The translations under genes were made by a program, and so were the position numbers. Shown one piece after another: positions 35,001 through 42,436 of a stretch of 64,000 bases of DNA; within the stretch, counting starts at the first letter, position 1; each line of letters opens with the position of its first letter. The notes below the pieces were generated by a model. It had not been told where the DNA came from. It saw only the letters and a program-made list of their open reading frames with translations, and did not search any database. The DNA lies in the NCBI RefSeq assembly GCF_027270315.1, contig NZ_CP114413.1, positions 8,556,001 to 8,620,000 of the forward strand. The letters run 5' to 3'. The DNA comes from Streptomyces cinnabarinus. GTDB taxonomy: Bacteria > Actinomycetota > Actinomycetes > Streptomycetales > Streptomycetaceae.

Positions 35001-35441
35001 GTGAAGAGAAGACTGATCGGTGCTTTCGCGGTGTCGCTGAGCCTCTTCGGCTTGAATGTCGTAGCGACGGACACGGCACAGGCCCAGACGGCTTCGAGCT
35101 GCACGGTGGGGGTCAACTGCCCGCCGTACAGCTGCAACGCGGGTGACGTTTGCCTGTACTACAACTCGATCGAGAACGGTCTGAACGGAATTTTCAGGCA
35201 GTTCACTCCCATCCCCGACTACCGTGATTCGGCATTCCTGATCTCCAACTACGGAGGCGAGGGAGCCGGTCAGACCGTGAAGAACAACGCCGCCGCGGTG
35301 CACAACCGAAAGGACCGGCATTTCGGTGTCTTCTACAACAGCAACTACAGCTGTGCGGTGGCCTGTCAGCAGATCCTTTCGCTGACGCTCAAGAACCTGA
35401 ACGCGTCCCTGAAGAACAACAACGCTTCGGGTACTTGGTGA
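35001..35441 (+). CDS. Secreted peptidase-inhibitor I36-like protein
   Basis: A 146-aa secreted protein. The signal peptide (RRLIGAFAVSLSLFGLNVVA) ends near AQA. The mature domain has the beta/gamma-crystallin-like pattern of the SMI/I36 family: CNAGDVCLYYNSIENGLNG, then ISNYGG and VKNNAAAVHNRKDRH, with four to six cysteines. I36 members inhibit metalloproteases; this one is untested and could be a structural relative. GTG start with GGGCGGG upstream. The codon use is relatively AT-rich (several AAC/AAT runs), as in the preceding lipoprotein. Confidence 0.82.
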   Translation: MKRRLIGAFAVSLSLFGLNVVATDTAQAQTASSCTVGVNCPPYSCNAGDVCLYYNSIENGLNGIFRQFTPIPDYRDSAFLISNYGGEGAGQTVKNNAAAVHNRKDRHFGVFYNSNYSCAVACQQILSLTLKNLNASLKNNNASGTW

Positions 35442-35620
35442 TCGAGTAAACCCCCGGCGCTCGGTCGGCAAGGGGGAGGCGTGGAATCAGCGTCTCCACC
35501 TCGCCGACCGGTCGTGAGCGGCTGTCGCCTGCGATACTCGCTCGCGTGCCTTCCGCAGTCGGGGCTGACGGTCCTGGCAGGCTTCCGCCGCATCGTCCGC
35601 GTCCTCGAACCCCACGCGGT
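35442..35620. other. Intergenic spacer, 179 bp
   Basis: The spacer lies between the convergent I36-like gene and the small zinc-ribbon gene. No convincing terminator, promoter or RNA was found. The short antisense frame across 35389-35646 has no family signature and runs into the inhibitor gene. Confidence 0.4.
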
Positions 35621-35866
35621 TCACGCGCCCGCGTCCGGGTCCTCATGAGCGCCCGGCAACTGGTTGTGTCCCTCGGACCAGTGATTCGTCCACCCGCAGA
35701 CCCCGCAGGCGTAGCGTCCGTTGACCCCGGACACCTCGGCGCCGCAGCCCCGGCAGTCCGTCGTCGTGATCTCCTGCGCGTTGAGGAACGCCGTCGCGGC
35801 GGCAGCGGTGAGCGGGTCCGGAACGGAGGGCGAGGGCTTCCTGGTCACGATCGTGACCCTATCCAC
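35621..35866 (-). CDS. Small zinc-ribbon protein
   Basis: An 81-aa protein with a C-terminal two-knuckle zinc ribbon: CRGCGAEVSG and YACGVCGWTNHWSEGHNQLP. The N-terminal half (RVTIVTRKPSPS, DPLTAAAATAFLNAQE) is a short helix-forming tail. GTG at 35866 has AGGGAA 4 nt upstream. Such short ribbons often bind nucleic acid or stabilise partner proteins; no specific role can be assigned. Its promoter region faces that of the DUF2568 gene. Confidence 0.75.
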   Translation of the reverse strand: MDRVTIVTRKPSPSVPDPLTAAAATAFLNAQEITTTDCRGCGAEVSGVNGRYACGVCGWTNHWSEGHNQLPGAHEDPDAGA

Positions 35867-35924
35867 CGACTTCCCTTTCCGGCCAGGTGTGGTCAGGCTG
35901 TGTCCGGCAGGCTGGAGATCTTCG

Positions 35925-36347
35925 ATGGGGGAGTGGCGGATGGCGGGGACCGGCAGTGGGGTGGCGGGGCTCGATGCGCGGCCTTGGTTCGTCGCGAACG
36001 AAGTCCTGGCGTTCCTGTTGGAAATCGCCGCGCTGGCCTTTCTCGGCTGGTGGGGATTCGGTGCGGGCCATGAGGGCGCGCTGCGCGTCCTGCTCGGTGT
36101 GGGCACACCCTCGCTCGCGGTCCTCGTGTGGTGGATGTTCGCCGCGCCCCGGGCCCGTTGGCGGCCCCGGCTCGCCCTGGTGCTGGTGGTGAAGGCGCTG
36201 GTGCTCGGGGGTGGGGCCGCTGCCCTGTACGCGGTCGGGCACCCCGTCGCGGCGGGCGTCGTGGCCGTTGTGACGGCCGTCAACACCGCGGTGGCCGAGT
36301 ACTTCCGGGCCTCGCCCTCGGGTGTACGGTCGCCGAATCTGCCCTGA
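35925..36347 (+). CDS. DUF2568 (YrdB-like) membrane protein
   Basis: A 140-aa protein with four transmembrane segments, matching YrdB/DUF2568: the first helix NEVLAFLLEIAALAFLGWWG and FGAGHEGALRVLLG are characteristic. Function is unknown. The ATG at 35925 has GGAG upstream; a second in-frame ATG at 35940, behind GGGGGAG, is equally possible. Confidence 0.82.
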   Translation: MGEWRMAGTGSGVAGLDARPWFVANEVLAFLLEIAALAFLGWWGFGAGHEGALRVLLGVGTPSLAVLVWWMFAAPRARWRPRLALVLVVKALVLGGGAAALYAVGHPVAAGVVAVVTAVNTAVAEYFRASPSGVRSPNLP

Positions 36348-36416
36348 TTCAGAGCCCGGCAGGGACTCGCGACCGTCCGTCCCCTCACCTTGTCAGCCCG
36401 CCGACCACGCCTGTAT

Positions 36417-36428
36417 AACGTTGTAAAA
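36417..36428 (+). promoter_or_regulatory. LacI-regulon operator, copy 1 (regulator promoter)
   Basis: AACGTTGTAAAA lies 20 nt before the LacI start codon. It matches AACGWTGWAAA, also found before the importer operon and before the PA14-GH2 gene. The location fits autoregulation. LacI proteins bind short AT-flanked palindromes centred on CG, which fits this site. Confidence 0.72.
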
Positions 36429-36447
36429 TTGACGTGAAGGGATTGCC

Positions 36448-37482
36448 GTGCGGGTCAGCCTCAAGGATGTCGCCGCGCACGCTGGGGTCTCGATCAAGAC
36501 CGTCTCCAACGTGGTGAACAACTATCAGCACGTCACGCCGGCCATGCGCGAGCGCGTTCAGCGATCGATCGACGCGCTCGGCTACCGGCCCAACCTCGCC
36601 GCCCGGCACCTGCGCAAGGGGCGCACGGGCATCATCGCGCTCGCCCTGCCCGAACTGGGCAACCCCTACTTCGCCGAACTCGCGGCCACCGTCATCGACG
36701 CCGCCGCCGCGCATGACTACATCGTGCTGCTGGACCACACCGGCGGCCGCCGCGAGCAGGAGATCCTGGTCAGTCAGGGTTTCCGGGCCAGGGTCATCGA
36801 CGGACTCATCCTCAGCCCGATCGAGCTGGAGACCGAGGATCTGCGCGACCAGTCGGAGAACGTCCCCCTCGTGCTGCTCGGCGAACGGGACTACGCCCTG
36901 CCGTACGACCACATCGCCATCGACAACGTCGCCGCGGCCCGCGCCGCGGTACGGCACCTGATCGACCTCGGTCGGCGGGAGGTGGCGTTCATCGGCGCGC
37001 GGCGCGGCCGCAGTGAGCCCGCCCAACTGCGCGTACGGGGCTGGCGCGAGGAGCTCACCGCAGCCGGACTGCCCGCCGACGACGGGCTGGTCGCCGCCAC
37101 CGACGGGTGGGGGCACGCGGACGGCGCCGCCGCCATGGCGCGCATCCTGGAATCCGGACGGCGCCCCGACGCGGTCTTCGCCTACAACGACCCGATGGCC
37201 ATCGGCGCCATGCGCGTCCTGCACGAACGAGGGCTCCGCGTGCCCGACGACATCGCGATCGTCGGGTTCGACGACGTGGTCGAGGGGCGGTTCGGCGCGG
37301 TGACGCTCACCTCCGTGTCGCCGGACAAGGAAGCCATCGGCCGGCTCGCGGTCGAGTCGGTGCTGGCCCGGCTCGGTGGCGGTGACGCGCCCGAACCGCG
37401 CCGGGTATGGGCGGACTACCGCCTGGTGCAGCGGGAGAGCACGCTGGGGCGCGGTGCGCCGCACCGCGACGGCCAGGGCTGA
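36448..37482 (+). CDS. LacI-family regulator of the furanoside importer locus
   Basis: A 344-aa regulator: N-terminal HTH with hinge (VSLKDVAAHAGVSIKTVSNV, then LGYRPNLAARHLRKGRTG), then a sugar-binding-fold effector domain (FAYNDPMAIGAMRVL, DIAIVGFDD). GTG start with AAGGGA 6 nt upstream. It is immediately upstream of the ABC importer on the same strand and preceded by a copy of the shared operator AACGWTGWAAA. It is therefore the probable repressor of importer and hydrolase genes, released by the imported sugar. Confidence 0.93.
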   Translation: MRVSLKDVAAHAGVSIKTVSNVVNNYQHVTPAMRERVQRSIDALGYRPNLAARHLRKGRTGIIALALPELGNPYFAELAATVIDAAAAHDYIVLLDHTGGRREQEILVSQGFRARVIDGLILSPIELETEDLRDQSENVPLVLLGERDYALPYDHIAIDNVAAARAAVRHLIDLGRREVAFIGARRGRSEPAQLRVRGWREELTAAGLPADDGLVAATDGWGHADGAAAMARILESGRRPDAVFAYNDPMAIGAMRVLHERGLRVPDDIAIVGFDDVVEGRFGAVTLTSVSPDKEAIGRLAVESVLARLGGGDAPEPRRVWADYRLVQRESTLGRGAPHRDGQG

Positions 37483-37549
37483 TCCGCCCGCCGGTCGCCA
37501 ACTCCCCGCACTCCCGAACGCCTCCCAAGTCCCCTTGGTGCACAGGGGG

Positions 37550-37576
37550 TTTACAGCATCCTTCCAACGATGTAAA
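37550..37576 (+). promoter_or_regulatory. LacI-regulon operator, copy 2 (importer promoter)
   Basis: TTTACA (37550-37555) and TGTAAA (37571-37576) form a perfect 6-bp inverted repeat with a 15-nt gap. The right arm is contained in AACGATGTAAA (37566-37576), a copy of the AACGWTGWAAA motif. It is about 108 nt upstream of the substrate-binding-protein start in a 201-bp intergenic region that otherwise holds no gene. Confidence 0.72.
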
Positions 37577-37683
37577 AACCTCTGTGCGGCAGGTCGAACG
37601 GCCTTTCCCGCCAGGGAGAAGCGCCAATCCGCTCGTTCACCACCACCTCAACTCCCTTCAGCGTCGCCCGGATCGGGGTCACC

Positions 37684-38778
37684 ATGCAGCGCACCACGCA
37701 CCGTCGTCGCCCACTCGCCCACCCCGTGGTCGTCTCCCTGGCCGCCGCGGTGGCCTTGACCGCCACCTCCTGCGCGAAGTCGGAGGACGACGCGTCGAGC
37801 GGCACCTCCTCCGCGACCGCCGCAGGCGCCGAACAGAAGGTCGCCTCGCCCGCACCGGGCGGCAAGACCTGCACCATCGAGGCGTACGGCGCCGAGAAGC
37901 TCGACCTCAAGAACGCCACCGTCGGCTTCTCCCAGTCCGAGAAGGAGGCCAACCCGTTCCGTATCGCCGAGACGCAGTCCATCAAGGACGAAGCGGACAA
38001 GCGCGGGGTCAAACTGCTCACGGCCAACGCCCAGTCGCAGTTCTCCAAGCAGATCAGCGATGTCCAGGACCTGCTGGCCAAGGGGGCCGACCTGCTGGTC
38101 ATCGCCCCGCTGAACTCCGACGGCTGGGACCCGGTCCTGCAGGCGGCGGCCGCCAAGAAGGTCCCCATCGTCACCATCGACCGCAAGATCAACGCCACGG
38201 CCTGCAAGGACTATGTCTCCTTCATCGCCTCCGACTTCGTCGAGCAGGGGCGGCGCGCCGCCGACCAGATGATCGAGGCGACCGGCGCCAAGGGCGAGGT
38301 GGCGATCCTGCTCGGCGCCGCGGGCAACAACGTGACCACCGAGCGCACCAAGGGCTTCAAGGACCGCATCGCGGAGAAGGCCCCCGAGCTGAAGGTCGTG
38401 TTCGAGCAGACCGGAGACTTCGCCCGCGAGAAGGGCCAGCAGGTTACCGAGCAGCTCATCCAGTCCAAGCCCGGGATCAAGGGCATCTACGCCGAGAACG
38501 ACGAGATGGGCCTCGGTGCCGTCGCCGCGCTGAAGGGCGCCGGGAAGAAGGCCGGCGACGTCAAGATCGTCACGGTCGACGGCACCCGCAACGCCGTCCA
38601 GGGCATCGTGGACGGCTGGATCAGCGGGGTCATCGAGTCCAACCCCCGCTTCGGCCCGCTGGCCTTCCAGACCCTCGACACCTTTACCCAGGGTGAGGAA
38701 GTCGCCCAGGACATCGTTATCGAGGACGGTGCCTACGGCGCGGACAACGCGAAGAGTGATCTCGGCAAGGCGTACTGA
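37684..38778 (+). CDS. Sugar ABC transporter substrate-binding lipoprotein (YtfQ-like)
   Basis: A 364-aa lipoprotein with a signal peptide ending at Cys30 (TATSC) and a type I sugar-binding fold. The ligand-contact regions match the galactofuranose receptor YtfQ: VGFSQSEKEANPFRIAETQS, DLLVIAPLNSDGWDPVL, VPIVTIDRKIN, and YAENDEMGLGAVAALK. YtfQ binds furanose forms of galactose and arabinose. It is the first gene of a four-gene importer operon that overlaps by a few bases at each junction, and sits behind the LacI operator. Confidence 0.94.
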   Translation: MQRTTHRRRPLAHPVVVSLAAAVALTATSCAKSEDDASSGTSSATAAGAEQKVASPAPGGKTCTIEAYGAEKLDLKNATVGFSQSEKEANPFRIAETQSIKDEADKRGVKLLTANAQSQFSKQISDVQDLLAKGADLLVIAPLNSDGWDPVLQAAAAKKVPIVTIDRKINATACKDYVSFIASDFVEQGRRAADQMIEATGAKGEVAILLGAAGNNVTTERTKGFKDRIAEKAPELKVVFEQTGDFAREKGQQVTEQLIQSKPGIKGIYAENDEMGLGAVAALKGAGKKAGDVKIVTVDGTRNAVQGIVDGWISGVIESNPRFGPLAFQTLDTFTQGEEVAQDIVIEDGAYGADNAKSDLGKAY

Positions 38779-38779
38779 C

Positions 38780-40321
38780 ATGCCCGCCGAAGTCCTCGCC
38801 GTCCGCGGACTGAGCAAGACCTTCCCCGGCGTCCGGGCCCTGGACGGCGTGGACCTCACCCTGCACGCCGGTGAGGTCCACGCCCTGATCGGCGAGAACG
38901 GCGCCGGCAAGTCGACGCTCATCAAACTGCTCACCGGCGTGTACCGGCCGGACGCCGGACAGATCGTCTTCCAGGACCGCGAAGTCGCCTTCGCCACCCC
39001 GCTGGAGGCGCAGAAGGCGGGGATCTCCACCATCTACCAGGAGGTCAACCTCATCCCGCTGCTCAGCGTGGCCCGCAACCTCTTCCTGGGCCGCGAACCG
39101 CGCAACCGGTTCGGCGTGCTGGACATCGCCCGGATGAACCGGGAGGCAGAGGAGACACTGCGCACCTACGGAGTCCGGGTCGACGTCCGAAGGCCCTTGC
39201 GCAGCCTGGGAGTCGGCGCCCAGCAGATGGTCGCCCTGGCCCGCGCCGTCGCCACCGAGGCGCGGATCGTCATCATGGACGAACCGACCTCCTCGCTGGA
39301 ACCACGCGAGGTGGAGACCCTCTTCACGGTGATCCGACGGCTGCGCGACGAGGGCATCGCCGTCGTCTACGTCAGCCACCGCCTGGACGAACTTTACGCC
39401 GTGTGCGACACCGTCACCGTGCTGCGCGACGGGCGGCGCGTCCACCACGGCGCGCTGGCTCAACTCGACCGCCTCTCGCTGGTGTCGACGATGCTCGGCC
39501 GGGATCTGGGCGAGGTCCGCGAGGAGGGCCTGACCAAGTTCACCGGCGACCATGGCGCCACCGATGCCGAACCAGTCCTGCGCGCCGCAGAGTTGACGGT
39601 TCCGCACCAGCTGCACGGGGTCTCGGTGAGCATCCGTCCCGGTGAGGTCGTCGGCCTGGGCGGGCTGCTCGGCTCCGGCCGCACCGAGACGGCGAAGGCC
39701 ATCGCCGGTGCCCTCCCGGTGAGTTCGGGCACGGTCACCGTGGCCGGTGTGCCGCTGCGCGCGGGCTCCACGCCGGCCGCCATCCGCGCCGGGATCAGCC
39801 TGCTGCCCGAGGACCGCAAGAGCGAGGGCATCGTCCCGGGGCTGTCGGTGCGGGAGAACATCGCCCTGGCCGTGCTGCCGAGACTGTCCCGCTTCGGCCT
39901 GGTCTCCGAGGCGCGGGTCGACGCGATCGTCGACACCTTCATCGAGCGGCTGCGGATCAAGGCGTCCTCACCGCGGCAGAAGGTGGGCGAACTCTCCGGC
40001 GGCAACCAGCAGAAGGTGCTGCTGGCCCGCTGGCTCGCCATGCATCCCAAGGTGCTCCTGCTCGACGAACCCACCCGTGGCATCGACGTCGGAGCCAAGG
40101 CCGAGGTGCAAAAGCTCGTCGACGAACTGGCCGCCGACGGCCTGGGTGTCCTGCTCATCTCCTCCGACCTGGAGGAACTGATCGAAGGGTCCGACCGCGT
40201 GGTCGTACTGAAAGACGGCGCCGTCGTCGGCGAACTGAGCGGCGACGACGTCACCGAGGAGAGGCTGATGCGGGCCATCGCCGGGAACGACGTACGGGAA
40301 GGGGCGACCGCCGATGGCTGA
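38780..40321 (+). CDS. Sugar ABC transporter ATP-binding protein (YtfR-like, two NBDs)
   Basis: A 513-aa ATPase with two fused nucleotide-binding domains, the layout of ribose/galactofuranose importers. Domain 1 has Walker A GENGAGKST and Walker B IVIMDEPTSSL, with a poorly conserved signature (LGVGAQQMVALARA). Domain 2 has GLLGSGRTE in place of a canonical Walker A, and a good LSGGNQQKVLLARW signature with LLLDEPTRGIDV. Such asymmetry is normal in this family. The ATG is one base after the receptor stop; the 3' end overlaps the first permease by 8 nt. Confidence 0.95.
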   Translation: MPAEVLAVRGLSKTFPGVRALDGVDLTLHAGEVHALIGENGAGKSTLIKLLTGVYRPDAGQIVFQDREVAFATPLEAQKAGISTIYQEVNLIPLLSVARNLFLGREPRNRFGVLDIARMNREAEETLRTYGVRVDVRRPLRSLGVGAQQMVALARAVATEARIVIMDEPTSSLEPREVETLFTVIRRLRDEGIAVVYVSHRLDELYAVCDTVTVLRDGRRVHHGALAQLDRLSLVSTMLGRDLGEVREEGLTKFTGDHGATDAEPVLRAAELTVPHQLHGVSVSIRPGEVVGLGGLLGSGRTETAKAIAGALPVSSGTVTVAGVPLRAGSTPAAIRAGISLLPEDRKSEGIVPGLSVRENIALAVLPRLSRFGLVSEARVDAIVDTFIERLRIKASSPRQKVGELSGGNQQKVLLARWLAMHPKVLLLDEPTRGIDVGAKAEVQKLVDELAADGLGVLLISSDLEELIEGSDRVVVLKDGAVVGELSGDDVTEERLMRAIAGNDVREGATADG

Positions 40322-41276
40322 AGTCGCCCTGCGCACCACCCCGTTGGACAAGGACCGCGTCCTCCAGTGGCTGCAGACGTACGGCGTCTACGCCGGCGTG
40401 GCGGTGCTGCTCGTCGTCAACATCCTCATCACCCCGCACTTCCTGTCCGCCGAGAACTTCCGCACCCAGGCCGTCCAGGTCGCCCCGGTCATCATCGTCG
40501 CCCTGGGCATGGCCCTGGTCATCGGCACCGAGGGCGTCGACCTCTCCGTCGGCGCCGTGATGGCCCTGTCGGCCTCCGTCACCGCCCTCTACCTCGGGTA
40601 CGGCCTCCTGCCCGCGCTGCTCGCGGTCGCGCTCTTCGCGGCCGGAGTCGGGCTGGCCAACGGCGCGCTGGTGGCGTTCATCGGCGTGCAACCCATCGTC
40701 GCCACGCTGGCGTTGATGGTCGGCGGCCGGGGCCTCGCACTGGTGCTGCTTCCGCAGCTGAAGGACCTGCGCAACCCCTCCCTGGCCTCGCTGGGCTCCG
40801 GCGACGTCCTGGGCGTCCCGTATCTGTTCCTGATCGCCACGGTGCTGGCCGTCCTGGTGGCGTTCGTGATCCGCCGCACGACCTTCGGACGCCAGCTGCT
40901 GGCCATCGGCGACAGCCGCCCCGCGGCCCAGCTCGCCGGTCTGCCCGTACGCCGCGTGCTGATCATCGTGTACGTGGTCAGCGCGTTGCTCGCCGCGGTC
41001 GCGGGAGTGCTGGCCACCGCGCGACTCCAGGCCAGCGACCCCACCTCGCTGGGCAACCTGATGGAACTCTCCGCGATCACTGCGGTGGTGGTCGGCGGCA
41101 CCCCGCTGACCGGCGGCCGAGTCAACATCGCCGGAACCGTGGCCGGAGCCGTCCTCATCCAGCTCCTGACCGCCACGCTCATCAAGCACGACCTGCCACC
41201 GTCCTGGACGCAGATCGCACAGGCCATGGTGATCGTCGCCGCGGTCTACGCGGCTCGGGGACGGGGGAAGCGATGA
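40314..41276 (+). CDS. Sugar ABC transporter permease (YtfT-like)
   Basis: A 320-aa inner-membrane permease with about eight to ten hydrophobic segments. The family signature EGVDLSVGAVMALSA near the N-terminus and AVVVGGTPLTGGRVNIAGTV near the C-terminus mark the RbsC/YtfT group. It overlaps the ATPase gene by 8 nt and the second permease by 4 nt, so the three are translationally coupled. With YjfF-like 41273-42307 it forms a heterodimeric channel. Confidence 0.94.
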   Translation: MAEVALRTTPLDKDRVLQWLQTYGVYAGVAVLLVVNILITPHFLSAENFRTQAVQVAPVIIVALGMALVIGTEGVDLSVGAVMALSASVTALYLGYGLLPALLAVALFAAGVGLANGALVAFIGVQPIVATLALMVGGRGLALVLLPQLKDLRNPSLASLGSGDVLGVPYLFLIATVLAVLVAFVIRRTTFGRQLLAIGDSRPAAQLAGLPVRRVLIIVYVVSALLAAVAGVLATARLQASDPTSLGNLMELSAITAVVVGGTPLTGGRVNIAGTVAGAVLIQLLTATLIKHDLPPSWTQIAQAMVIVAAVYAARGRGKR

Positions 41277-42307
41277 CCGCCACGAAGACGGATGAACCCG
41301 TGACCACCACGAGCACCGGGCCGGCGAAGCAGGCCGAGCCGACCGGATCCGCCCGCTCCGAGCGACTGAGCGCGCTGCTCCAGCAACACGGCGCGCTGGC
41401 CGTCCTGGTGATCGTCTCCCTGGTGGCGTCGTTCTCCTTCGACTCCTTCGCCACCGGCGACAACTTCTCCAACATGGCGACGAGTTCCGCCTTCCTGGCG
41501 ATCGTCGCCCTCGGCATGACCTTCGTGATCATCACCGGCGGCATCGACCTGTCCGTCGGCTCCCTGTTCGCCCTCGGCGGCGTCCTGGCCGCCTGGGGAT
41601 CGCGGCACGGCACGCTGGTGGCACTGCTGCTGCCGCTCGCGGTCTGCGGACTGATCGGCGTCGTCAACGGACTCCTCGTCGCCCGCTCCCGGCTCGCTCC
41701 CTTCATCGTCACCCTCGCCGCCATGCTCGGTGCGCGCGGACTGATGCTGGCGCTGACCGACGAGGGCGCCGACACCTACCTCATCGGCAAGGACTCGTTC
41801 CTCGCCGAACTCGGCCAGGGCACCACCCTCGGCCTCGGCAACCCCGTGTGGATCACGCTGGGCCTGTTCGTCGGCGGCGCCGTCGTCCTGCGCCGGACCC
41901 GGTTCGGCCAGCATGTGTACGCGGTCGGCGGCAACGAGGACGCGGCGGCCCTGATGGGCGCCCCGGTGGCCCGTACCAAGATCCTCGTCTACGCCCTGTC
42001 GGGACTGCTCGCCGGACTGGCCGGGGCGCTGAACGCGGCCTGGCTGGCGTCCGGCGTGACCATCCTGGGCAACGGCATGGAACTGGAGGCCATCTCCGCC
42101 GTCGTCATCGGCGGCACCCTGCTGACCGGCGGACTCGGCTACGTCAGCGGCTCACTGGTCGGCGTCCTGCTCCTGAAGGTGATCCAGAACGTCATCAACC
42201 AGATCGGCTCCCTCGACTCCTCCTACCAACAGGTCGTCAGCGGCGCTTTCCTGGCCGTCGTCGTCATCGCCCAGACCTGGCTGGGCCGCAGACGGCAACT
42301 GATGTGA
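41273..42307 (+). CDS. Sugar ABC transporter permease (YjfF-like)
   Basis: A 344-aa permease; a roughly 35-residue polar N-terminal tail precedes the membrane segments. Signatures GGIDLSVGSLFALGG and SAVVIGGTLLTGGLGYVSG match the second permease of YtfT/YjfF pairs. Two distinct permeases rather than one homodimer is itself typical of the galactofuranose importer subgroup. It begins on an ATGA overlap and is the last importer gene; the AbfB-GH2 gene follows after 129 nt. Confidence 0.94.
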   Translation: MTATKTDEPVTTTSTGPAKQAEPTGSARSERLSALLQQHGALAVLVIVSLVASFSFDSFATGDNFSNMATSSAFLAIVALGMTFVIITGGIDLSVGSLFALGGVLAAWGSRHGTLVALLLPLAVCGLIGVVNGLLVARSRLAPFIVTLAAMLGARGLMLALTDEGADTYLIGKDSFLAELGQGTTLGLGNPVWITLGLFVGGAVVLRRTRFGQHVYAVGGNEDAAALMGAPVARTKILVYALSGLLAGLAGALNAAWLASGVTILGNGMELEAISAVVIGGTLLTGGLGYVSGSLVGVLLLKVIQNVINQIGSLDSSYQQVVSGAFLAVVVIAQTWLGRRRQLM

Positions 42308-42436
42308 CAAGCCCCGGACTTGGCGGCAGGGCGTCCAAAGCCTTGTCGCCGAGCCCGGTTCCAGGCGGTCGGACGCTCACGCGTCGGCCGCCTCTTGCAC
42401 GCGCACGTCTCCCCACCCCCAACTCAAGGAGTCACG

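Noticed and set aside
35389..35646. Minus-strand open frame across the end of the I36-like gene
   Set aside because: It has no recognisable motif, no ribosome binding site, and overlaps a well-supported secreted-protein gene.
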